NCBI GenBank assembly: GCA_964019425.1 | Contig: OZ025828.1 | Coordinates: 1 to 64,000, forward strand | Direction of reading: 5' to 3' | Source: Flectonema sp. DT1601 | Lineage: Eukaryota > Euglenozoa > Diplonemea > Diplonemida > Diplonemidae | DNA length: 64,000 bases | Shown here: positions 31,115-41,032 of the stretch, one piece after another | Numbering within the stretch: position 1 is the stretch's first letter | Layout of the letters: each line of letters begins with the position of its first letter | Notes under the pieces: model-generated | What the model saw: the letters and a program-made list of their open reading frames with translations, nothing else | What the model was told of the DNA's origin: nothing | Databases searched by the model: none | Made by a program: the position numbers and the translations under genes

Positions 31115-32299
31115 TTATTGATGTTGGCAGGTTGCCTTATTCCCAGATGGGAGTGCATCTTCTCCTTCTTTCTTCTCACTACTGTTACTGAATATAGTGC
31201 TGTCAGCTATAGTTAAGGTTCGTTCTAAGTAATCCTTTTCAATAACAGGTTGAGGAGGAGCTGTTAATATTCTGCTTATCTGTGAAGTGGTTTCGTTTGG
31301 GAGAGAATCCGGAAAGGAAACAGTGAATTGAATTATTAAGTTACCAAAAATTTCCTCTCCAGGAACTGGCATCCCCTCACCTTCTACCTGCCAGAACTTG
31401 TGAGGAGATATGACGACACCTTTTGGTGGTTGAATTACCAGCTGTCTTCCATCCAAGTGATTTAGTGGAAGATAAAATCCACACAGAGCTTCAACTAACG
31501 ACAGCTCATAAGAGAGCAATAGGTGATCACCTTTTCTTCTGAAGGTGTCGTGTTTTAAGTTTACGATTATAACAAAAACATCACCAGGAAGGCTGCAACC
31601 CGGTTCTTCATCGCCTTCCCCTTGAAAGGTGAAATGATCACCTTCTTGCATGCCGGGTGTGATAGTGATGTTGAATGTCCTCTTTTCTTTAACAACTAAA
31701 TCACCTTTACAGTGAGTACAATAGTCTTGTGGTCGTACAACAGTTCCCTTTCCATTACAATCAGGACAGGTTGTTGATACATGACGAGAGTGTGAAGGTG
31801 TCATTTGTCTGATTAAGTGGATTTCACCGCGTCCACTACAGCTGCTGCAATATCCAAATAATCCCTCTTGTTTAGTTCCTAGTGAGTCGCAGTGTTTGCA
31901 AAACCGTTTTCTGATGACAGCTATTCTGGTTGACTTTCCGTTATAAAGTGATTCCAATGACATCGATAACTCAAATACGATATCTGAAGCCTTCCTTCTT
32001 CCTCGTTTTTGTACTCCTTCAAATACATCGCAAAACATTTCATCTTCATCTATCCCAGCGAGGTCACTTTCATCAACTCCGTGTTTGTTATATTGTTTCC
32101 GTCTTTCAGTATTTCCTAAAATCCTGTAAGCCTCTGCAGTCTGTTTCAACCTTTCTTGAATCCCTCTCGTTCCTTGTCCCTGCTTAGCTCCTGCTATCTT
32201 GTGACGAACAGATATTCTCTTAAATTGTTTCTTTATGTCTTCTTTGCTCGCATCCTTTTCGACTTCCAAAATGTCGTACAAATTAACAAATCGAACCAT
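31115..32299 (-). CDS. Type I DnaJ (Hsp40)-like protein lacking the HPD motif
   Basis: 394 residues with the type I order. An N-terminal J domain (LYDILEVEKDASKEDIKKQFK...AEAYRILGNTERRKQYNKHG) is followed by a short linker, a four-repeat zinc finger and two C-terminal beta domains. The zinc repeats are CKHCDSLG, CSSCSGRG, CPDCNGKG and CTHCKGDL; the outer two depart from CxxCxGxG. The key point is the loop between helices II and III: the invariant HPD, which triggers Hsp70 ATP hydrolysis, is replaced by HKI (VRHKIAGAK). Substrate-binding domains look intact (MQEGDHFTFQGEGDE, GDVFVIIVNLKHDTFRRKGDHLL). It may therefore be a holdase or a J-like protein that does not stimulate Hsp70. The start ATG is preceded by AACAG, a possible acceptor site. 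Confidence 0.92.
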   Translation of the reverse strand: MVRFVNLYDILEVEKDASKEDIKKQFKRISVRHKIAGAKQGQGTRGIQERLKQTAEAYRILGNTERRKQYNKHGVDESDLAGIDEDEMFCDVFEGVQKRGRRKASDIVFELSMSLESLYNGKSTRIAVIRKRFCKHCDSLGTKQEGLFGYCSSCSGRGEIHLIRQMTPSHSRHVSTTCPDCNGKGTVVRPQDYCTHCKGDLVVKEKRTFNITITPGMQEGDHFTFQGEGDEEPGCSLPGDVFVIIVNLKHDTFRRKGDHLLLSYELSLVEALCGFYLPLNHLDGRQLVIQPPKGVVISPHKFWQVEGEGMPVPGEEIFGNLIIQFTVSFPDSLPNETTSQISRILTAPPQPVIEKDYLERTLTIADSTIFSNSSEKKEGEDALPSGNKATCQHQ

Positions 32300-32371
32300 T
32301 TTTTCTGTTTTTTTTTAAAATAGTCAAATAATGTGTTTAGTATCGTAAAAAAAAGCAAAAAATTAAGGAAC

Positions 32372-32402
<31 letters not shown>

Positions 32403-33130
32403 CATTTAGGAAACTAAAATAATGAAAAAACATAATAAAGTTTTCAGGTCATTAAATCTTATATTTTGGTCTTAAAACAATTATAAGGGTTAGTTATTCA
32501 CAGTGAGTGTTATGTTACGATTTTTCGTCACATTGTTACCACAATATACCATCCCACGGAAACGCTATTTATAATAAAATATAACTACCTCGATGTAGAA
32601 CTGATATCAGCCGCATTGATATCTCGTGGGGGATTTTTTTTTTTTCCATTTTAAGGTCCCAGACACCTTTTATTTTCCCTCTGGCATGCGACCATAATTT
32701 AAAAAAAAGCGGCGATAATAAAAAAATAAGAAATCAAAAAACACGTCTCAATAAACGTCAAGAGTAAAAACTAAGAAAAAAACTTCCGACTGACAAGCTG
32801 CTTTAAAAAAAAAAAAAAAAAACAAGTGAGTGATTGAGCGAATAACATAATTCTTACTTCCGATAAAAAACCACTAAGATAAAAATCAGAGTCCTCATTC
32901 AATAATAAAAAAGATTATCACTTAGACTGTAATAGTGATAGGGAACAACCGGAGGAAGCGACTCAAAACTCGATTAATTTATTACAAATTGATCACCAGA
33001 ATACTATTCAGTCATCAGCTTTCCATCACAACAATTATTATTGTCAACAATGTCTCAATTCCCTTTTTTTTTTTTAAAGAAAAATAAATAAGTAAATAAA
33101 TAAATGAATTAGTTAAAAATAACAGCAAGT
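32300..33130. other. Intergenic, AT-rich, long homopolymers
   Basis: Contains a 30-base A-run at about 32371-32400 and further A-runs (about 32803-32821), which are T-runs on the coding strand upstream of the DnaJ gene. No convincing gene; the short frames are low-complexity Phe/Leu-rich translations of these runs. Confidence 0.6.
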
Positions 33131-33239
33131 CCGATGACTGCGGGGAGGGACCCGCACCAGTACACGACCTGAGATTGTGTTTATAGCATTGCTGTAAGGT
33201 AATTACCAGCTGTCTACCTTTCCCAAAGATTACCAGGTT
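33131..33239. repeat. Structured dispersed repeat / possible ncRNA, copy 1
   Basis: About 110 bases in a plain AT-rich spacer that are much richer in GC and clearly related to 51946-52078. Shared blocks in order: GATGACT-CG-GGGG, CCCGCA-CAGTA, GATTGT-GTTT-ATAG-ATTG, a hairpin, and ACCTT-CCCA-AG...AACAGGTT/ACCAGGTT. Here the first block folds as TGCGGG/CCCGCA and the second hairpin as GCTG/CAGC around GGTAATTACC. Strand is undecided: on the minus strand GCGGGTCCCTCCCCGC resembles a decayed tRNA T arm, so a tRNA-derived SINE remnant is possible. Confidence 0.5.
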
Positions 33240-34138
33240 AAAAGTACCAAAGAAAAAAGAAGGATATGATCGGGGGGAAGGGTAGAGATAATAGAAAATA
33301 AATAATAATAAACAAAAAAAAGTCCTTTCCATTCCCCATGCAAAACCTTTCTTCATGAAATAATCAAACGTGTTTCATTCTCCCATACTACCAAACAAAA
33401 TAAAAAAAACCTGCAACATGACCCAAAGCCGTTCACGCTAATCGTCTTAAACATTTAAACGAAGGCTTTGAAAAGTACTAAAATATGGGTACACGAATAA
33501 CTATACCAATCTGTAAGGAACAAAAGGAAACTGAAATAATCTCTTCAAAAGAACACACTCGCAATGGACCCTAAAAAGAATTGCTGAAGAGATTCTACGC
33601 ACAACAAAAACAACAGAAACAAATTTCCACAAAAGGATTAGAAAAATAATTTCCTTTTCTACTTTGTCACCACCGTAACCTTTCAGTAAAGTTACCTTAC
33701 GGTTGATTGATGTCAACGATAAATATATAATTCGCGAAACATAAAAAAAAAGGAAAACATACGAAAAATAAAATTCTGCTCCACAGAGACAACAACACAA
33801 TAAACAGGATTGAGTGGACTTCGTGGACAAGCATTTCCAAATAAAATAAGTTTTTCATATTTTAAGAAAACACTACTATATATAATCTAATTTATTTTTG
33901 GTTTTTTTAAAAAAAAAAAAGAAAAACGTGTGCAGGTGTTAATACCAACCTTTTTGCCAGACGAAATTGAAGCACACGGAGGACTACGAAAAGATCAAGA
34001 GACGTTGATAAAAAGAAAATATAAATTTTCGTTGCTATGACAACTAATTATAATAGTCAAGCACACGGAGAAAGCTTTCTAATTGCTCACATTGTCTGTT
34101 AAAGTAGAAAGTCTATACAAAAAAAAATCAAAAAAAAA
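33240..34138. other. Intergenic, no gene seen
   Basis: AT-rich with frequent short A and T runs. Open frames give hydrophobic, low-complexity translations with no motif, so I do not call them. Confidence 0.55.
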
Positions 34139-34276
34139 AAATCGGCAAACTTCACTTTTTACTTTTTTTACTCACACATTAGTTTTGTTTGTGCGCAACC
34201 GGTACAAAATCCTAATAAAGGAATAGGTTAGTTACGCTGCCACAATTCTCTGTCTACCGAACAATGGGTTTTGTAG
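34139..34276 (-). ncRNA. Spliced-leader-RNA-like unit, copy B
   Basis: Close match to copy A over about 138 bases. The 34-base leader-like segment is 34233-34200 on the minus strand and is identical to copy A, including AACTAACC at its start and TTTTGTACCG before GT. Next come GCGCACAAACAAAA, a stem formed by CACA/TGTG, GTGAAGTTTGCCGAT and then a run of 11 Ts on the minus strand, the best Pol III-type terminator of the three copies. It lies in the spacer between the amino-acid transporter and DnaJ genes. The alternative, a short A-tailed retroposon read on the plus strand, cannot be excluded. Confidence 0.45.
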
Positions 34277-34791
34277 TAAAAAAAAAAAGAAATATTCCCA
34301 TTCATCATTCTGTTTTATAAGTATTCTACAAAAAAGAACTCAACGTGCTGCTGCAAGAACGCAGAAAGACTGTTGCGGGCAGATGGAATAGCTAGTAATG
34401 GACCCCAAAGGACTTTTAGACTTTACGAAGTCAGAAAAACTTCAGGAAGGTGACCATCGATTACTACAAGACCACAGCCATTTGGAATGTCTCAGGCATC
34501 TGGTTCGTCGTATTCACCCATTCAGGGAAGACTTCCGACTAGATATCTGAAATTAGTAGGAACTCCTCCTAGAACGAAGCAATTTAGAAGTAATTTCTTA
34601 ATAAAAAATATAAAAAACAAAAATAAGGAGCGTGCAATATAATAAAAGTAAATCAACTGGTAGCTTACTTCCTGTCCGTAAAGGAAGGAAAGAAAGTAGT
34701 GCTTCGTATTAATAACAAAACAGAGTTTGAATATTCGTTTGGACAAATCAATCTCTTTGTTGCTTAAGCAATCAGAAATATGTCATCAGTT
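34277..34791. other. Spacer downstream of the amino-acid transporter gene
   Basis: Less AT-rich around 34340-34540 than its surroundings, but no open frame with motifs, no tRNA-like boxes and no repeat seen elsewhere in the window. It could include the transporter 3' UTR or an unrecognised RNA. Confidence 0.45.
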
Positions 34792-36573
34792 TCAAAGTCC
34801 TATTATTACGTCAGTAGGAATAGGTGTCGGAGATGTAGTAACACAAGTCTTGACTGTGTCACCACCCTGAGTAATCCACTCGTATGTTGACATAGCCATC
34901 ACTAAGAACACACACACAATTCCTAAAATACAAACAGAGCCATCGATAATCTTCTGTTTTCTAGTACTCGCACAGGCTTTCAAATGGAACAGCGATGGAA
35001 ACACAAAAGCCAACGGACACATCGTAGCCCCACCTAGAATAGCAACAAAGTTACCGAGAGAAGAAGATCCACCCCACGCTATAAGACCAAGTGCTGCAAC
35101 GATACTAATACGAACTGCATTCTTTCTCCATTTAGCGAGTTTATTGTGTGCTCCACTTGGGATTCTAAGTCCGAGTTCAACAATTCTGTAGGCGGGGAAT
35201 GCTTGTAGAGGAAATGTTAATGTCACCGCCAGCGAGTATTGGATTTTTGCTATTTGAGCAATTGTTGACTGAGGCATTGCCAACAAGAGGTTTGTCGGAA
35301 CATCTTCACCCCCTCGAGCCATGAAACCAACAACCGCGAAAGTTGTGTACAAAGCGCAGCAGAACAACATAGAGACCCACACCATAGGCATGAATTTCTT
35401 TGGGTTTTCCATAGCCTCGTGTATTGGCATCATTAGACCGATGCCTTCGAAAGTTAACACAGCTGTTCCCAAGAATAATGGAAACTTACTCTCAGCGAAT
35501 GTAACTGTTGCTGCCTGAGAAGGATGATTGACTATCTGAGAAGTGTTACTGCCAACAACCCAAAACATCGAAGTAATAATAAGAACGTCAGCTAATATTG
35601 CAAAGAATGCAATACTTCTAAGCTGCCTTAATAGACACATAGGAAGCTGCATAATAACCTGAGCGAATATAAGTACTGCAAGACCAAGAGTGGCAATCCA
35701 GTGCTCGCAGTTTAGGAGGTTGGCTAAAGCATCGCGAAATGTCTCAGAGACGAATATAAAATACATCGTCACAAGACCAAGTTGAGATGCAACCAAACAG
35801 ACGTCGACCAAGACTCTCATATAGTTGCCGAATAAGTAGCCTCCCAGTTCAGGAAATGATGATAACCCGACAGTGTGTTTTACTTCAATTAATAAACCAA
35901 CACAGTAGGCATTGAGACAGCAGCAAATTACAAGTCCAACGGCTGACAAGACGACACCTCCATCAGCGAATCCCTTTGCGAGATATAAATGAGCTGGTCC
36001 CACAAAAGCTTTAATTAAAGTTAAGAAGGTCTCCGTATCAGTTGTTTTCCTAATATGTTGACCTGATGATAGAAGCGATCTTGATTCATCATCGGGATCA
36101 CATTCAGAGAGTGGAATACCTGCAAAGTATTCCATCGATTCTAAGAAATTTGAATCAAAGATTGATCTCTTCTTCGCAACACACTCACCTGTATTCGCTG
36201 ACATAAACGCTCTTCTGTAACCACCTGGTTCTTTCAGTGCCTGTTTTAAAGCGTCTTGAAACTGTTCTTCGTCTTTCAATCCGAGATCTTGAACACAACC
36301 CAATGTGCTGGGTCTGTCATCATTCTTTGAATTTGCTTTCTTTTCAATTGCTTTGTAGATGTGATGAGTTGTGTCTGCACCTTCTAAATTCCAGAGGACG
36401 TCATCCTCTGGAGGTGTTTGATTGATAACTCCATTCGAATGTTTTATCAACGCAGCCTCTGCAGGTGACGCTTGTTTCATTAACTTCAATCCCAATATAT
36501 CTGGAGAAGGTTTAGGAGGTATCGGGGCGAATGGTTTTTCCTCTTCACCATCACTCGCAACTTGTGTATTCAT
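34792..36573 (-). CDS. Amino-acid transporter, AAAP family (SLC36/AVT3-like)
   Basis: 593 residues. The N-terminal 190 are hydrophilic. The transporter core begins TFLTLIKAFVGPAHLYLAKGFADGG, the family's first helix with the unwound G-x-P region, and continues through about eleven TM helices to residue 585. Family signs include ELGGYLFG, TFEGIGLMMPIHEAMENPKKF in TM6 (typical of SLC36/AVT3) and FPLQAFPAYRIVE. This family couples neutral amino-acid movement to protons at vacuolar/lysosomal or plasma membranes; the substrate cannot be told from sequence. A T-rich stretch ending in CAG lies about 15 bases before the start ATG on the coding strand, fitting a trans-splice or 5'-UTR intron acceptor. 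It lies just downstream of the cyclophilin gene. Confidence 0.93.
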   Translation of the reverse strand: MNTQVASDGEEEKPFAPIPPKPSPDILGLKLMKQASPAEAALIKHSNGVINQTPPEDDVLWNLEGADTTHHIYKAIEKKANSKNDDRPSTLGCVQDLGLKDEEQFQDALKQALKEPGGYRRAFMSANTGECVAKKRSIFDSNFLESMEYFAGIPLSECDPDDESRSLLSSGQHIRKTTDTETFLTLIKAFVGPAHLYLAKGFADGGVVLSAVGLVICCCLNAYCVGLLIEVKHTVGLSSFPELGGYLFGNYMRVLVDVCLVASQLGLVTMYFIFVSETFRDALANLLNCEHWIATLGLAVLIFAQVIMQLPMCLLRQLRSIAFFAILADVLIITSMFWVVGSNTSQIVNHPSQAATVTFAESKFPLFLGTAVLTFEGIGLMMPIHEAMENPKKFMPMVWVSMLFCCALYTTFAVVGFMARGGEDVPTNLLLAMPQSTIAQIAKIQYSLAVTLTFPLQAFPAYRIVELGLRIPSGAHNKLAKWRKNAVRISIVAALGLIAWGGSSSLGNFVAILGGATMCPLAFVFPSLFHLKACASTRKQKIIDGSVCILGIVCVFLVMAMSTYEWITQGGDTVKTCVTTSPTPIPTDVIIGL

Positions 36574-36859
36574 TGTTGGGGTCCAATCTGAAAAAAATTA
36601 TTATTTCCATGTTGGATTACAGTGTAATACACTTTATAAAATTATTTCATTCCTTCCGTTTCAAACATTTGTGTGTTGTCCTGTCCTGTCGATGAAAACA
36701 TTAAATAAGTTGCGGGAAGTGTTTTGGAACCATTTTAGGGATGCCCGTAAGGGCACCTTAAGGATCAACAAAACAGGCAAAATGCGAACGGAATAAAAAA
36801 CCCAATCTTAATGGATGACAAGGAGGGTTCACAGCAGCGTTTCAATCAAATTAATTTGT

Positions 36860-37384
36860 TTATAACATCCCGCAGTCGGCGATGCATATTGGGGACTCTG
36901 GAACATCGTTCCTGGTGGGTACGGAAGCAATGGTTTTTAAAATGTCTAATCCGTCAACGACGTGTCCAAACACAACGTGACTACCATCGAGCCAGGAAGT
37001 TCTGTTTAGGGTAATAAAGAATTGAGATCCATTTGTGTGCTTACTTCCCGTGTTTGCCATCGACACGACACCAGGTCGGTCATGTTTTAGTTTGAAATTC
37101 TCATCAGCGAATCGTCTTCCGTATATTGAAGACCCTCCTCTTCCGTCACCGCTTTCGAAGTCACCTCCTTGGATTATGAATTGAGGGATTACTTTATGAA
37201 AAGCACATCCTTTGTAATGAAGAACAGTTCCGTTTTCTGTTTTTCCATGTTCTCCCGTACATAAGGCACGGAAATTTTCAGCCGTGGTTGGTGTCACGTG
37301 GTCGTCAAGTTGGATGACCAGCCTCCCATAAGGAGAGTGACCAATCGATATGTCTAAAAAGCATCTCGTTATCCTTTCAGACAT
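36860..37384 (-). CDS. Cyclophilin A-type peptidyl-prolyl isomerase
   Basis: A 174-residue single-domain cyclophilin with no targeting signal, so probably cytosolic or nuclear. It has the diagnostic [15 protein letters not shown] (catalytic Arg position replaced by His-Lys; the usual form is FHRIIPxFMxQGGDF), [18 protein letters not shown] and the Trp of [12 protein letters not shown] that normally contacts cyclosporin. Length and order match human PPIA-like proteins. The active-site arginine at FHR is therefore changed to K (FHKVIP), a substitution seen in some active cyclophilins. Start ATG at 37384. Confidence 0.95.
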   Translation of the reverse strand: MSERITRCFLDISIGHSPYGRLVIQLDDHVTPTTAENFRALCTGEHGKTENGTVLHYKGCAFHKVIPQFIIQGGDFESGDGRGGSSIYGRRFADENFKLKHDRPGVVSMANTGSKHTNGSQFFITLNRTSWLDGSHVVFGHVVDGLDILKTIASVPTRNDVPESPICIADCGML

Positions 37385-37538
37385 TTGTTATAAAAAAACT
37401 GTTAAACATCTTTTTGAATAAAAACAAAAACTTTCAACATTCCACTATTTTACTAACAATTCCTGTTTGTTGTGATAATAATAATAAATCTACTTCTGTG
37501 TGTGAAAACTCTTTAACAAAATCTTGAACCGAAATTCC

Positions 37539-37569
<31 letters not shown>

Positions 37570-38110
37570 CCTTTTGGGGAACGGGTATGAGATCATTTTT
37601 TGAATGTATTTTTGTTATAATCACTTTGGCCATTTCAATTTTTTTTGTTTCCAAAAAAGATTTGAAAAACATCAAAGAAAATGACAACAAGAAGTCATGA
37701 ACTGTACTATTACAGACAATCGCGAGTAACGACCAGTACTTTTTTTTTTCTGAAGTCTCTCAATCCCTGCATTTTGAAGCACTTTTTTCAAGTGAAGACG
37801 GAAAAGGGGAAAACAATACCAACTTATTAATTATAAGGAAAAAATAATAATAATAATAAAAAGAAAAGTCTCTTTGCTTTCTCGTCCATATTGGGGGGTT
37901 TTTTTTTTTTTTTTTTTAAATCTTATATTGCTTTTTGTTTCTTTCCATTGGAAAAAAAATAGAAAAAAAAAAAGAACTAAAATAAACAATGAGAAATATC
38001 GGAGGGGTGACCGTCTTTTCTTTATTGGTTGAACCTCAATATATATAATTTTTCTTTTTTTAAAGAAAGTAAAAAACTAACCTCTAATTATTCTCACATC
38101 ATTTCGTGTC
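37385..38110. other. Intergenic upstream of the cyclophilin gene
   Basis: Very AT-rich, with T-runs at about 37542-37569 and 37901-37917 on the plus strand (A-runs on the coding strand). No gene or structured RNA recognised. Confidence 0.55.
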
Positions 38111-38236
38111 TTAAAATCGCACAATTGCAAATACTGAACGGATGTGTTCTTTCTCTTCAGTTGTCCGGTCGCTGATATAAAAAAATAATATCATGTCTCG
38201 GACATATCGTTCTGGGCCTCGCAATGCTTTACGTAA
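38111..38236 (-). CDS. Candidate isolated terminal exon, unknown gene
   Basis: On the minus strand a strong acceptor (TTTGTTTGTTTTTGTAG) is followed by exactly 42 codons ending in TAA. They translate to a well-mixed, protein-like sequence (begins LRKALRGPERYVRDMILFF, ends HIRSVFAIVRF). In phase 0 it could be the last exon of an unrecognised multi-exon gene lying between casein kinase 1 and cyclophilin, or an alternative 3' exon of casein kinase 1, whose exon 3 also ends in phase 0. I could not find convincing partner exons in 38237-38951. A 42-codon open stretch can also arise by chance. Confidence 0.3.
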   Translation of the reverse strand, partial: LRKALRGPERYVRDMILFFYISDRTTEEKEHIRSVFAIVRF

Positions 38237-38951
38237 CTACAAAAACAAACAAAATATGTATTTAAAAAAAAAGGGGGTGGTGGTGAGAGGGAATAAATGT
38301 TTTTTCTTTTATTTTTTTTTTCTCTCCTTCCTTACAAAACTCCACTGGTAGTATACACAAAATAACAACATAAAAAAAAAAAAGACTTTTTTTTTTTTTT
38401 TTTTTTCGAAATTACAGGTCTCTAACATTGGTCAGATCTATTTCCAATAATTTGAGAAATAAACAACATGAATATGAAGGGCTGGTGTTTCGCAGTTTTA
38501 TTTATTTATTTTTTTATTTTATTTTTTCTTTGTGATCAACAACGATACCGAACCGACTAAGAAATCCCACAACTGGACTAACGTCCGTCAAGGATAGTTT
38601 TCTCCAAAAATTTTCTCAAGATTGCTGAAACCATAACAGGAGTTTAACATCAGATAACCGGAGCTCCGCAACTGTCAACTTACTACTTTGCTGTTGAGGA
38701 GTTGGGATGGTGGATTTAAAAAAAAAAAAAAAAAAAAAACATCTTCAAAAATAATTTGGGGATCCGGTAGAATCCGCCAAGGAATTGACGGACGGCGACC
38801 TTTACAATCCCCGATACGTACAAAAAAATAGAAATATTACTTTATGGTAAAAAAAAACTGAAGTACAGACACCTACGATGTGATAAGGGTACTTTATATA
38901 AATAAATGTCAACTGTTATTAATAGAAATGACACAAGGCCAGCAAATGAAA
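38237..38951. other. Spacer or unresolved introns downstream of casein kinase 1
   Basis: Homopolymer-rich DNA with an A-run (about 38718-38739) and T-runs (about 38387-38406). If the candidate exon at 38111-38236 is real, its partner exons should lie here; I see none I can defend. Confidence 0.4.
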
Positions 38952-40206
38952 TTACTGCTTTTGAGGCTCTTCTCGAGGATCAGTTTTCTCGGACTGCCCG
39001 GCAGTTGCTCCAGCGCCTGAGTCACTTGCTCCGGTGCTTCGCCCTCGTTTTTCACGGCGGAGAGCTTCATCTTGGTGAACACATTCCTGTTGGTGTTGTT
39101 GTTGTTCTATATTCTTGTCACTAACTACCACACCTGACCTGATAACACAAAATAGTGATGAGAATCATACCTGAATCCTTTTGATATTCCAGTCATAAAT
39201 ATAATCCATACTCGCTCCTTCCTTAGCAAGTAATTCTTTAAACCTTCCTCGAAGAACTGGGTAGTCAGGTTTATCATCAAATCGGAGGCATCGAACGTAG
39301 TTCTGTTAAATTATTTATTGATGTGATGTTGTATCCATAAAGTAAGAATACATAAATCCATTTATTACATACCAGATAATTCGAAAACTCTTGCGGATAA
39401 CCAGCACACAGCTGAGATACCGAAGTTTGCATCTTTTTCTCAGCAATACGGTCGTACTGTTTTTTTTGTTTTTTTTGTTGTTAAATTTCTCTCACATGAT
39501 TGATGTCAACAATAAAAAAACAAACCTTTTGTTTTTTAGTATGAGCTTTCAACCCCTGCCAGGGTAGCTGACCTCTTAAGAAATACATAATAATATATCC
39601 AACTGCTTCTAAATCATCTCTTCTGCTCTGTTCAATACCGGTGTGAGTATTAATTGAAGCATACCTAGCAGTTCCTGTTAGGTTTTTACCATCTTTGTAA
39701 GGAATGTGTTGATGTGTTTTCGGATCTCGGTATTTCTTTGCCAATCCGAAATCAATCATGTAGACGTGATGACTCTTTTTCATTAATCCCATTAAGAAGT
39801 TGTCAGGTTTGATATCTCTGTGAAGAAAGTTTCGATTATGAAGAAACTCTACACGAGCAATCATTTGATCCGTCAGCATCAGAACTGTTTTCGTTGATAA
39901 GGTACGTCCGCAATAATTAAAACAGTCTTCTAGTGATGGTCCTAACAAGTCAACGACCATAACATTGAAATCACCTTCTACTCCATACCATCGAACCTGA
40001 GGAATCCCAGTTACTGTTGATCCTTGATGAAGAAGTTTGTAAAGTCTACTCTCGTAAAGTAATTGAGGATGTCTAGTCTTCACAGGTTCTAATTTTATTG
40101 CGACGGGTTCTAAAGTTTGAATGTGAGTACCTTGATAGATTTCACCAAAGGATCCTCCTCCTATTCTTCGACCGATTCGATATTTTGATCCCACTCTGAG
40201 ATCCAT
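38952..40206 (-). CDS. Casein kinase 1 (four exons)
   Basis: Exons on the minus strand: 40206-39526, 39456-39373, 39302-39171 and 39113-38952, giving 352 residues. The introns (69, 70 and 57 nt) are GT-AG and all in phase 0. The kinase domain shows [11 protein letters not shown] (P-loop), VAIKLEPV (catalytic Lys), [24 protein letters not shown] and the CK1-specific [13 protein letters not shown] in place of APE. Exons 2 and 3 restore the CK1 C-lobe ([42 protein letters not shown]). The last exon encodes a Gln/Glu/Ser-rich tail. CK1 phosphorylates acidic or primed Ser/Thr sites in many signalling processes. Exon 4 is the least certain; its acceptor (after GTGACAAG) is the one that leaves an open frame of 53 codons. 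Confidence 0.93.
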
Positions 40207-41032
40207 GTTAGTGTCTTCTTTACGATTACTTCTTTTGTGTGGTGCGTCCCTTCACCACCCTAGTGTTAGAATAATAATATTAATTGATTACTCATATTAA
40301 TTTTTTTTTTTTTTTTACAATCAGTTTAATACATATAACATACAGCTACACTCCTTTAAAAGTGTTTCTTTTTTTTTTTTTTTTTTTTTTTTTTACAGAG
40401 AGGTTTCTAATTGTGTGAGGGCTGACTTATTTGCAAAAAAAAAAAAAAAAAAAAAAAACACAGTTTTTTTTTTAAGTATTTTATTGTCCCCTGTCACTCT
40501 CCCCAAGTTTAGTATTTTTTGTTGCTTATCGCTCGAAAAAGGAAAGGCGATTCTAACATTCAAACAAAATAATAATAAAAAATAATTTTAAAAAAATAAC
40601 ATAATAAGATGGGGAAGCAGTAAAAAAAAAAAAAAAAACAGAAACAGCACAGAAAATCTAAAAGTCGGGAAACGGTTCTAGTCGTTTACCACACAAAAGG
40701 TACAAACAAAGTTTGAAGTCAGAAAATTTAATTTTTTTTTTCCAACACAAACAAATATCCAACAGATAAGCAATCCAGACCAGCAGTATCAAAGTATGAA
40801 CAAAAACCTCTCAAGAGATTCAATGAATGAATGAGATCTGGTGGTCTTATAGTAGTTCATAACTTTATTTTATTTATAGTCGTTGTTTGGTCAAGTCTTA
40901 AGGATCGTCAATTGCCAGAAATTAATAAAAACTCTGGGTAGGGGAGGATATCATAATCTCCTTTCCTAAACCCTTCTCTTTTTGCTTGCAGTCTCACTTA
41001 CTCGATAAGTTCCTCTAAACCATCAGAGAGTA
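40207..41032. other. Intergenic between casein kinase 1 and the 1361-residue repeat protein
   Basis: Three long homopolymers (T at about 40372-40394, A at about 40435-40458, A at about 40622-40638) and otherwise AT-rich DNA. No gene recognised. Confidence 0.6.
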
